From Atrichornis clamosus (taxonomy: Eukaryota > Chordata > Aves > Passeriformes > Menuridae): a stretch of DNA of 64,000 nt. The notes under the pieces were generated by a model. That model ran no database searches and was not told the DNA's origin. It saw only the letters and a program-made list of their open reading frames with translations. The stretch lies in contig WBMZ01010259.1 of assembly GCA_013400975.1 (NCBI GenBank), positions 1-64,000 of the forward strand. Direction: 5' to 3'. A program made the position numbers and the translations under genes. Below, one piece after another: positions 54,700 to 64,000 of the stretch; the stretch's first letter is position 1; every line of letters starts with the position of its first letter.

Positions 54700-55560
54700 A
54701 CCCGCCGTAGATAGGGTCTGTAAGATCATTAATGCCCATCACCCCACATACATCCAACACACGCCTTGTCCAGTCCAGAGGGATCATTTTACAGCCAGAC
54801 CCCAAGCTGGGTGTACAGAGATAATGGCACTATCAATAAACTTGGACTTTTTTAAGGTGTCTGACCTGGGGCACATGTTTTCACTCTGAGATCTGGACAT
54901 TGACCCCGAGATCTGGCGAGGGCTGGAAGTGCCATTGTGGAGCACGAACGGAAACGTTAATTTATCAATCTGTGGGACCAAGGCATGAGGGCACCCAGCA
55001 CCTGGAGGGTGAGGCCAGACAAAGTCAGATTATAAGCCAGGTACAAACACTTAACACTGAGGGGAATCAGCCTTAGAGGTTTCTTGCTTTGACAGATCCT
55101 CTATTGCTTTCACAGCAAGGCAGATAATCTTCCTAAAAAACCTGCTACCTCTTACGTGTTTGTTTAATATGGAATTCAGGACAGTCCCAGGGCCTGATTT
55201 ATACAGGTGGTCAGATTAAAGGATAATTTGACTTAATAAATTTATTCAGTAGCTTGTCATACACATGACAGCTCATGCACACACTGCTGTTTGCCTCCAG
55301 TTTCACTTCCAGAGGAGTTCTTCTCCCTTTGCCAGCACCAGGACACCCTGGCACAAGCAAGTGACCCAGCTGCCTTGCTAAACCTAATGCTAGTTCTAAC
55401 TCAATCTAAATCCCTAAAATCTTTAAGAATGAGCCTTTGGCTGTTAAATTGCAATCTTCCCCATTTAAAGGACATTCAGGACCTACTTTCCACTCTCTTT
55501 GAAATCAAATCCACGTTTTTGTTCATTTTTTGACAATCACTATCCCCAGATGAATCCTAT
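54700..55560. other. AT-rich block without recognised repeats
   Basis: Sequence around 54.72-54.90 and 55.03-55.26 kb is AT-rich with low CpG. Candidate conserved non-coding DNA; no gene seen. Confidence 0.35.
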
Positions 55561-55787
55561 TTTCAGTCCAGTGCCTGGAATGTTGGCATTGCTAAAAATG
55601 AGCAGGGAAGAGACCCTCTGGTGTTGTGTTCAGGGTTCAGTTCTCATTGTGAACCCAAACCTGTGAGTTTAAGCTGGAGCTGCACAACCTGAGAGGGTGA
55701 TCTGAGCTGCTCCTTTCCTGTCACCTACCTGTGTGCCCACACAGACACTGGCTCCTGATGGAATGATGTACCTCTGCTCCACTGAGA

Positions 55788-56108
55788 TCACAGAATCAGA
55801 CTGGTTTGGGTTGGGAGGGACCTTTAAGGGACATCTAGTTCAACCTTGTGCCGTGGGCAGGGACATCTTCAACCAGACCAGGCTGCTCAGGGCACTGTCC
55901 AGCCTGGCCTTGAGTGTTCCCAGGATGGGGCAGCCACCAACTCTCCAGTCAGTCTGGGCCAGTTTTACCACGCTTGTCAAGAACTTCTTCCTTGTATCAA
56001 ATTTAATTTTCCCCCCCTTCAGTTTGAAGCATTCCCCCTTGTCCTACTGCAACAACATCTCCCTATCTTTCTCACGGGCCCCTTCAAGTACTGAAACACC
56101 ACAACAAA
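55788..56108 (-). mobile_element. CR1 LINE 3' end
   Basis: 'gatcacagaatcagactggt', 'ggacatctagttcaaccttg', 'gtgttcccaggatggggcag', through 'ttgtcctactgcaacaacat'. It reaches further 5' than the short copies. Confidence 0.92.
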
Positions 56109-56349
56109 TTCTCCCTAGAGCCTGCCCTTGATCATTACCAAAAATACAGTAGGAATGTGTGAATTAACATGATGACTACTTTTTTTCCTCTTTTCCTCCC
56201 TGGAATTGAGTGATGCCATCTCTGTCTGTGCTCTCCAGTCTTGCACTGAGATCAGCTTGGCTGAGGATCCTCCTGGCTCTGCTCAGGATTTGTGATCCTT
56301 GTTCAGGAAAAATTCCACAGAATTTGGGACTGAACTTTGCTAAAGCAAA

Positions 56350-56757
56350 CACCTAATGTAGGCTGAGAAAGTTGGGGCCCTTGAGCCTGGAGAAGAAGGG
56401 AAGCTGGTGTGGAGAGCTCCCAGCACCTTTGCAGGGTGTGAAGGGGCTGCAGGGAAGCGGGAGGGCGACCCTTCCCCAGGAACTGCAGTGACGGGACAAG
56501 GGGGAATGGGTTCAGACTGAAAGAGGGGAAATTTAGATTAGATAAACACAAGAAATCCTTGTGAGGGTGGTGAGGCCCTGGCCTTGGACAGACCAAGTGA
56601 CCTCAGGTTGCCCAGAGAAGCTGTGGCTGCCCCATCCCTGGAAGTGTCCAAGGCCAGGCTGGATGAGGGTTGGAGCACCCTGGGATAGTGGAAGGTGGGA
56701 TGAGATGAGCTTTAAGGTCCCTTCCAACCCAAATCATTCCATGATTTTATAATTCTA
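56350..56757 (+). mobile_element. CR1 LINE 3' end, longer copy
   Basis: Begins around 'cttgagcctggagaagaagg' and 'ggagagctcccagcaccttt', ends 'aatcattccatgattttata'. An insertion of about 30 bp ('ttggacagaccaagtgacct') interrupts the usual 'ggccctggcacaggttgccc'. Confidence 0.93.
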
Positions 56758-57329
56758 ATGTTGTCAAACCAAAGGACTGAGTGGATTTCTGCAGAAGCTC
56801 CATGGCTAAGCCATGGATGAGACAATTCATGCCACCAGCACATTTCAGCTCTACTCTTCACACTTAGTTGTCCATCTGGGCCACAAAACACCACTGGAAA
56901 TTGCACTATTCACTTTATTTAAATTATCAGTTTAAGCCTCTGGGAAATGCAACAGAGCTGAACGAGGAGGAGATGGGCAAATACAGGCATTAAATAGGCA
57001 CAGGTGGAAAAATTGCAGCCAAGCTCCAATTTGGCCACCCTGAAGCTCTGCACAGGTTGTGGCTCGAGCTCCTCATGTGGAGTTTGTGATGTGCCAAGGG
57101 CAGCTCAGCAGCATCGTCCTGGTGCTGGTGCCAGACAGCCAAGGATGGTCCATCCTGAAGGTGGTGGAGAGGGGGAAAACTCCCAGAAGGTGGGAGGGGA
57201 AAGGGTTTAAAAAGAGATCCCTTTCTCCTTAACCAGCTTTCAGCTTGTGAAATCATTATCCCACCCTCTGGGCACTGCCCTTCCATGATCCCCCTCCTGC
57301 ATGGGGTGAGGTGTCACTGCAGAGCAGGA

Positions 57330-57800
57330 GGGCATTACATAGGAATTTGGGGAGATTTCCACACCTTTACAAAGCTCCCTGCTGCCTGGATGCCTCCTGA
57401 CTGCAGAGATTAAAGGGATTAGAAGCTTATAAATGATGAGGCAGGGAAGTGAGGGGCTTTAGAAAATACCAAGCTCTTAATTTACAAAGGGTGTTTAAAA
57501 ATGAATGGACTGAGGATTTTCTCCCGCAGCAAAGTGGGAAAATGTAATTGTGAAGGAAGGTTATTTGACCAGTAAAATGGCTGGCCCATCCCATGTGGAA
57601 GTACCAATGTGTATTTTATACAGTGCAGACACAAAGCATCTCTCCTTTACAAGTGAGGTGAGGGAACGGGGCTGGTAGGATGGCAAAGGACACGGTTTGT
57701 GAACACAGTGAATAAAGCACTGCCAGAGCAAAGCTGAAGAGCCGGTTTCCAGATGAGTAGTTCATTGACTAAAAATTATATTTTGGGGTAGGCTGAGCAC
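57330..57800. other. AT-rich repeat-free block
   Basis: Low-CpG, AT-rich sequence (for example ccaagctcttaatttacaaa, ggttatttgaccagtaaaat). No ORF. Possible regulatory DNA, by composition only. Confidence 0.35.
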
Positions 57801-58392
57801 TACTCCCAAAGCATGCAGAAAGTCCCAGTGGAGCACTTGCAGCAGGAGTAAAGTGCAGATATCTCACTGTCACAGACATGGGCAGCGTTTTAGCTCAGCC
57901 CTGGCAACGCCCTGCTGGGCTCTCTCCTTGCTTTCACCTCCATCCCTGTCCCTGGGAGGGCTGTGCTATTCCCACACCTGGTATCCAGCCCTGGTTAAAG
58001 CAAAATTTAAATGAGCCTGTAAAAAGCAGAGGGTGGGAAGAGCTCTTGGAGGCTTTCCAAAGTGGGGTTTACAAGTCAGGAATATGTTCGTCCCTCTCCA
58101 TTCTCCTCAGGCACAGAGAAGGAAAGGGCAGGATGGGTGATACTGCAGAGGCTGCAGGATCTTGGCCTTGGGTTCCAGCTCCCAGAGACTTGGATACCAG
58201 CTCCCCAGGTTTGTTTCTGCAGGTTTCTCCTTGGTCACGAATGCAACTCCTGCGGAAGTGATTCCAGTGGAGGTGCCTTTCTGTGTTGGCTCTTTCAAGC
58301 ACCGTTTTCTCCATCCTCGGTCCCCACGGACTTGTGAATCCCAGATAATTCTGTAACGCCAGGAATCCAGGCACTGAAAGCCTCATCCTCAG

Positions 58393-58795
58393 AGAATCAC
58401 AGAATGTCCTGAGCTGGGAGGGACCCCCAGGGATCACCCAGTGCAGCTCCTGGCCCTGCACAGACACCCCAACACCCCCACCCTGTGCATCCCTGGGAGC
58501 GTTGTCCAAAGGCTCCTGGAGCTCTGGCAGCCTTGGGGCCGTGCCCGTTCCCTGGGGAGCCTGGTCAGTGCCCAGCACCCTCTGGGGGAAGAACCTTTCC
58601 CTGATATCCAACCTCACCCTCCCCTGGCACAGCTCCAGCCGTTCCCTGGGTGCTGTCCCTGTCCCAGAGCAGGGATCAGAGCTGTCCCTCGGGAGGAGCT
58701 GCAGCCCCGGTGAGGTCTGACCTCTGCTCCAGGCTGGACAGACCAAGTGCCCTCAGCCGCTCCTCTTGTGACCCCTCCAGGCCCTTCACCACCTT
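58393..58795 (-). mobile_element. CR1 LINE 3' end, longer copy
   Basis: 'gaatcacagaatgtcctgag' to 'cctctgctccaggctggaca' and 'cctcttgtgacccctccagg'. Its 3' text ('ctgggagggacccccaggga') marks another CR1 subfamily. Confidence 0.92.
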
Positions 58796-58984
58796 CAAGG
58801 GTTTGTAAAGACCATCTCCAAATGTCCACCAAGAGTTTGCACAGCTGCAACATATCTAGAAGCCCTCTCAGACCCCAGCACCAAAAAGGACTCACAGTAA
58901 GACCCCAGAGTGCAACACTGCTGAGACAGTTTGAAGGGACCCCAGCACCTGGAGGCATCTGCTCTGCTTACACCTCACTTACCA

Positions 58985-59195
58985 CACAGTCCCAGGATGG
59001 TTTGGGTTGGAGGGACCTTAAAGCCCATCTTGTTCCTCCCCTGCCATGGGCAGGGACACCTTCCACTATCCCAGGCTGCTCCAAGCCCTGTCCAGCCTGG
59101 CCTTGGACACTTCCAGGGATCCAGGGGCAGCCACAGCTTCTCTGGACAACCTGTGCCAGGCCTCACCACTGTCACAGGGACACCTAACAGTTAAC
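58985..59195 (-). mobile_element. CR1 LINE 3' end
   Basis: 'cccaggatggtttgggttgg' to 'cctcaccactgtcacaggga'. Same direction as, and 190 bp from, the 58393 copy. Confidence 0.93.
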
Positions 59196-59251
59196 CTAAA
59201 TTTCCATTTTAGATGATTTTTGATGTATCTTAACCAACTTATCTCTCACAG

Positions 59252-59271
59252 AGCAGAGCAGAGCAGAGCAG
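59252..59271. repeat. (GAGCA)n short tandem repeat
   Basis: Four gagca units. Confidence 0.8.
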
Positions 59272-59984
59272 GGGTCACACATTATTTCTGCTCATAAAAT
59301 CCACCCAAAGTCCAGACACTTCGGTACAGAGTAGGGAGTAAACACATCTGAAGGGAAGGAGAAAGTGAGGAGGGTTTGTGACTCTATAATTAACCTTGTG
59401 ACACTTCTGAATGGCTGACAATCTGAGAGTGTAAATTCTGACACACATTTTTCTGTAGTTCAGCCTCCCCTGCAATGCACTAAACCATAACAAAAACAGG
59501 GCCATGCCAGAGGAGATGAACTGGAGTATTAAACCTGTTAACCTACTTACACTTCAAAACCCCTATGCAAAATTAATTTAAAACAGATTAGGACTCTTAA
59601 TGGAATTCAGTGGTTTCAGGTGCTTTAATCAAATTCCAAAATCCCACCCATAAAGCTGAGAAGGTGGGAAGCAAGGATGCTCCATTGGGGTTTCCAGTTC
59701 CCAACAGCCTGACCGTGACCAGGTCTCTAGAGCCAGACTGTCCCTTGATCACCTGCTCTGTGCCTTGCAGAGAGGGGCTGTGTTTCCTGATCTGGTCCAT
59801 GATTCACTCCTGCAGAAAAACCAATAATCACTGTAATCACACCCTAGAGTGCTCCTGATCTGGTTCTCCCTCATTTCCCTAATTCTGGAGGTACTGTGAC
59901 TTCGCTGCTTTCTGTGACTCACTCCTGATTTATCTCTAGAGTTGTCACCAATTTATCAGCCCCTGTGTAGCCAGCAGGATGAGG

Positions 59985-60512
59985 GCAGTGGTCACCTCTC
60001 CTTACTCAAGTCCTGAGGGCAGTTTTGGGCCCCTCACTGCAACAAGGACCTGGAGGGGCTGGAGCACATCCAGGGATGGGAACAGAGCTGGGAAGGGGCT
60101 GGAGCACCAGGAGCTGCTGAGGGAGCTGGGAAAGGGGCTCAGCCTGGAGCAAAGGAGGCTCAGGGGGGCCCTTCTGGCTCTGCACAAGTCCCTGACAGGA
60201 GGGGGCAGCCAGGGGGGGTCGGGCTCTGCTCCCAGGGAACAGGGACAGGAGGAGAGGGAACGGCCTCAGGCTGTGCCAGGGGAGGGGCAGGTTGGACATC
60301 AGGGAAAATTTCATCACTGAAGGGATGGTCAAGCACTAGAGAGGCTGCCCAGGGCAGTGGTGGAGTCCCCATCCCTGGAGGTGTTCAAAAGCCACGTGGA
60401 TGTGACACTTGGGGACATGGGTTGGTGGTGGCCTTGGCAGTGCTGGGGGAATGGCTGGACTCGATGGTCTCAGAGGGCTTTTCCAAACTAAAGAATTCTG
60501 TGATTCTATTCC
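59985..60512 (+). mobile_element. CR1 LINE 3' region, longest 3' copy here
   Basis: From 'ctgagggcagttttgggccc', 'ggacctggaggggctggagc', 'gggacaggaggagagggaac' to 'gaattctgtgattctattcc'. About 520 bp, containing the end of ORF2 and the whole 3' UTR, without an intact frame. Confidence 0.95.
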
Positions 60513-60739
60513 TTTCCAGGCAGCCTCTGGCTATCTCAGAGGAGTTGCTGGAGGCTCTGAGGATCACAGGGGTAGTTTTCATGCCTCTGACCCTCAGCGT
60601 GCCCAGGGGGTGCCCACAGATCCTGCCTGGAGTCAGCAGTGCTCGGCCTTCCCCAGTGCGAGCACGGAAGAGCTGGTGATGATTGAAAGAAGAGGCTCCA
60701 ATAACCATGACAGTGTGACTTGACAGAGCACTTCCAAAA

Positions 60740-61330
60740 CTTTCCAGGCTCTGGGTGAGATTTACAGGGCATAGGGAAGTATTTATTGTGGAGCAGAGTG
60801 TGGAGCCAGCGAGCGCGGGCACGGGAGGAAGCAGCGTGATTCATCAGCGGGGCAGAGCCAGACAGCTGATCTGTTTGCTGCAATTCCACTTACAGCCAGG
60901 AAAAATGAGCTATCATAGCAGGAATTATGTGTGGCAGGGAAGGACAAACTGCTCTAATCAAATCAACAGCGGCTCAGATAACTCCTGGAAGAGCCCTGCC
61001 ATGGGCACCCAGCTCCATTTGCAGGGTGATATCGGGCTGGGAGGATGCTCCTGGCAGGACAAGGAGGCACAGACACTGCACACTCTCCCCTCTTCCAGGA
61101 TGGATAAATAAGTACTCAGAGAGCAATGCAATGCACCTCCAGAATACTGATTCTCTGGTGCTAATATTTCCTGGCTCCCTGCTACAAAGCCAAGGCAATT
61201 TGATTTAAGCCAGAGCATAAATAAGAACTTCCCAACTGTAGGGTGAGGTGAGGCAGAAGAGGGCGGTGGGGAGGAAATACAGAAGCAGTGAAAACTAAAG
61301 CTAATCATGCAAGTTGCTGAGACTGACTGG
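60740..61330. other. Repeat-free block between CR1 copies, candidate conserved element
   Basis: Flanked by CR1 copies on both sides but itself free of them. It includes 'agacagctgatctgtttgct', 'ggacaaactgctctaatcaa' and 'ttgatttaagccagagcata'. E-box (cagctg) and homeodomain-like motifs occur, though such short motifs are common by chance. Confidence 0.4.
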
Positions 61331-61549
61331 CTCCCAAAAATGCCAGAACTGGCTCCTGAAGGCAAAGTTTTCATCTGAGTCTTCAATGCTCTGTTCTTTT
61401 CCTCAAGCAAAGTGTGAACCTTGGGGCCAACACCTTGAAGCTCCTCTCAAGTTTGCTGACTCGAGCAGCAGTGAACTTCTTTCTGCCGCTTTGTTGGCAC
61501 AGAACAAACCCCAGACTCACACGTTTTTTCTTCCACGTTCTGGTGCCCC

Positions 61550-61790
61550 CAGCACAGGAAGGATGTGGAGCTGCTGGAATGAGTCCAGAGGAGATGCTCC
61601 GAGGGCTGGAGCCCCTCTGCTCTGGGAGAGCTGAGGGTGTTCACCTGGAGAAGAGATGGCTCCAGGGAGACCTTGGAGCCCCAGGGAAAAAACAAACAGC
61701 CTCACTTTGGAACAAACAGGGCCATGAGGACTTTGAAGTCCTGAGGCAGCACCTCCCCACCAGAGGTCTGGCTGCAGGGTCCTGCCCAAA
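61550..61790 (+). mobile_element. CR1 LINE fragment lacking the 3' terminus
   Basis: 'ggatgtggagctgctggaat', 'gagtccagaggagatgctcc', 'agggctggagcccctctgct', 'gtgttcacctggagaagaga', ending near 'caaacagggccatgaggact'. It covers the ORF2 end only; the usual 3' UTR and octamers are absent. Confidence 0.85.
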
Positions 61791-61879
61791 GGAAGAACAA
61801 GCCTTGCCTTCCCCATAGCTCCCCAGCAGGTTTGCCAGACCATTCCCTTCCCAAGCCAGGCAGCACTGGCTCTCCTCAC

Positions 61880-62360
61880 AGCTCTCCCTGTTCCTGTGAT
61901 GTATGACATCTGGGAACTCTCATATATCCAGTGGGCAGGCTCATTTATATAGTGGTTGAAAAATAGATGGTGTATGAAGTGCAATTTGGTGTTGTAGCAG
62001 AGCTCTGTCCCCCTTGGGGTGTCAGGGCATTTGATTAAAGCCCTTTTATGGGAAATCAATATTTTCCTCATTATAACTTTCATTCTCAGACCTAAAAACT
62101 CCTGAGATGGACTTGTAAGATGCTGCACTACATGCATGCACACTCGGGTCTATTCATTAGGGGCCTAATCCCACTGCATTTATTTTTCTTTCATAAGCTC
62201 TGACGGAGGTAAATAAGCAGTGAGGGGATCTCTCTCTAATGGGTTAGACACTGGTGCAGCAGGGATGCACCCTCTACTGCTGCATTAAAGAATCCTGCTT
62301 ACAAAAACTGGCTCAGATCTTCCCAAGATCCCAGCCAGAATCTTGAACAAAAGATCCTAA
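61880..62360. other. AT-rich repeat-free block
   Basis: Low-CpG block between two CR1 copies (for example tctattcattaggggcctaa, tttatttttctttcataagc). No ORF; regulatory function is only suggested by composition. Confidence 0.35.
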
Positions 62361-62384
62361 AGCTTTGAATTACACCCAAGGGCT

Positions 62385-62895
62385 GCAGCTGACCCTTCTC
62401 TGCTCAGGTGAGACCCCACCTGCAGCACCGTGTGCAGCTCTGGGGTACAAGGACGTGGAGCTGCTGGAGAGAGTCCAGAGAGGCCATGGAGGTGCTCCAA
62501 GGGCTGGAGCCCCTCTGCTCTGGAGCCAGCCTGGGAGAGCTGGGGGTGTTCACCTGGAGGGGAGAAGGCTCCAGGGAGAGCTCAGAGCCCCTTCCAGGGC
62601 CTAAAGGGACTTCTGAAAAAAAGGGAGAGCAATGTTTTACACTGGCAGAGAGTGACAGGACACAGGGGAACAGTTTTAAACTGAAAGAAGAGATTTAGGT
62701 TAACTGTTAGGTATCCCCTGGCACAGGGTGCCCAGAGAAGCTGTGGCTGCCCCATCCCTGAAGTGTCCAAGGCCAGGTTGGACGGGGCTTGGAGCAACCT
62801 GGGATAGTGGAAGGTGTCCCTGCCCATGGAATGAAATGATTTTTAAGGTCCCTTCTAACCCAAAGCACTCTGTGATTCCATGATATGATTCTGTG
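62385..62895 (+). mobile_element. CR1 LINE 3' region
   Basis: 'cagctgacccttctctgctc', 'ggagctgctggagagagtcc', 'gtgacaggacacaggggaac', to 'gattccatgatatgattctg'. About 510 bp, with an unusual short deletion after 'ttaggttaactgttaggtat'. Confidence 0.95.
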
Positions 62896-63254
62896 CTCAG
62901 TGGAATGAAATGAATCAAGCACTGACTGGGGATTCACGGGACAGAGATGTGACCTGGCTTCTGCCCCTGCCCCCCTGGGGACCCTGGACTGTCCCTCAGG
63001 AGCTCCATGCTTTTTGGTTTCCCCACCTGTATCCCGGGCTGAAGACGCTGTTCCCTAGCAGGGTGACACCTGCACACAGACACCCCGTAGGGGCTGGAGA
63101 AGGAGTGGGATCCTGGCTGGGATTTTGGGACATTGTTACCAGCCTGAGGCTTTTCCCATGGGGGTTCCAGGGCCAGCACAGCACAACCTGCCTGTACCAC
63201 CCCGGGCTGCTGCTCATCCCCTCCTGCAGCAGCTACAGGAACCAGACAACCAGC

Positions 63255-63273
63255 AATAATAATAATAATAACA
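63255..63273. repeat. (AAT)n microsatellite
   Basis: About five aat units followed by aacaaaataatg. Confidence 0.85.
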
Positions 63274-63447
63274 AAATAATGCTTAATAATCCCTTCCCAA
63301 AGCAGCCCTGATTTATTTCTCCTAGGGGCTGCTTTGACTCTTACCACCTGATCCCGAAGTGCTGAATCCCTGGGGACAGCCCAGATGCTACACATTGGAA
63401 TGCACAGCCACCACCACCTGCACCAGCACCATGCCTGGATCCAACCT

Positions 63448-63562
63448 AATTATTGACTCATTTAGCTTGGAAAAGCCCTCTCAGATCACTGAGTCCAAGC
63501 ACTTCCCCAGCACTGCCAAGCCCACACTAACCATGACATCAAGTGCCACACCCACATGGAAA
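63448..63562 (-). mobile_element. CR1 LINE terminal scrap
   Basis: 'ttgactcatttagcttggaa', 'agccctctcagatcactgag', 'cagcactgccaagcccacac'. Older CR1 type, 5'-truncated. Confidence 0.8.
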
Positions 63563-64000
63563 TTAGGATAAAATTATGACAAAACCAATTTCCTTTCTGC
63601 TCAACACCGAGCAGGCAGAGGAACATGTCCAGCACTGCTTCCTCTTTAAATTTTGAATGAAAAGTACCACATTCCAGTTCATTGTTGGTTAGAGATTATG
63701 GTGATTTTGGGAGTCACAGTAAGGGATGTGAGGGCAAGGTGGCAAATGAGGCACAAGGAGAGGACAGGTCCTGTCCCAGTGTCCCCAGTCCAGCCCAGAG
63801 CTGTGCTCCAACCTCCACACCACTCCTCCCTTGGGCACCTCCACCATGGACTCCCTTGGTCCTGCCAAGACCAGGAGTAAATTTATTACCTTCTGTTTAA
63901 AGCAGTTCAGCCACTCCACCACCCAAAGCGACAAAAGGACAAACTTCTCAACAAGATGGAAGGGACAAAGTGACCAAGAAGGCAGAACGAAGGGGCAAAG
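63563..64000. other. Window right edge, no recognised feature
   Basis: Mixed-composition sequence without a recognised repeat or exon. Confidence 0.5.

Noticed and set aside
59252..59271. Possible CRISPR-like or satellite array
   Set aside because: Only four pentamer units; no spacers, and the window is a vertebrate genome.

Overview
The window is nuclear DNA from a bird. Two vertebrate genes can be reconstructed exon by exon, and the interspersed repeats are almost all CR1 LINE 3' ends, the dominant avian repeat; no Alu, L1 or B-type SINE was noticed. A passerine is plausible, but the species cannot be fixed from the sequence.

Left part (1-11.5 kb): EIF2S2, the beta subunit of translation initiation factor eIF2, on the + strand. 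The window appears to open on the second base of intron 1, so the first coding exon, with about five codons, is just outside. The remaining eight coding exons (4107-10009) are intact, in phase, and bounded by GT-AG sites. The 3' UTR follows, with several candidate poly(A) signals.

Middle (11.5-19.0 kb): the tail-to-tail intergenic interval, holding CR1 pieces and microsatellites but no convincing gene.

Right part (19.0-38.4 kb and probably to the end): RALY, an hnRNP C-family RNA-binding protein, on the - strand. Seven coding exons were assembled (38361 down to 20878), including a 14-codon last exon 4.6 kb beyond the previous one. The joined reading frame gives 280 residues: RRM, tyrosine/aspartate-rich linker, basic region, leucine-heptad coiled coil and acidic tail. 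The glycine-rich tract of mammalian RALY is absent. A poly(A) signal at 19044-19049 (- strand) closes a 3' UTR of about 1.85 kb. From 38.4 to 64 kb no further coding exon is visible; this is most likely the long intron in the 5' UTR of RALY. It is rich in CR1 copies (about one per kb in the last 6 kb) and has several AT-rich, repeat-free blocks that look like conserved regulatory DNA.

The EIF2S2-RALY convergent pair sits next to ASIP (agouti) in vertebrates. ASIP would lie left of this window, and this interval is known for pigment-altering deletions and plumage divergence. No mobile-element gene is intact. I found no CRISPR array, tRNA, rRNA or prokaryote-like system, and nothing that amounts to a new biological system. 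The most notable items are the bird-type RALY C-terminus, a 250-nt polypyrimidine pentamer tract in a RALY intron, and the candidate regulatory blocks.
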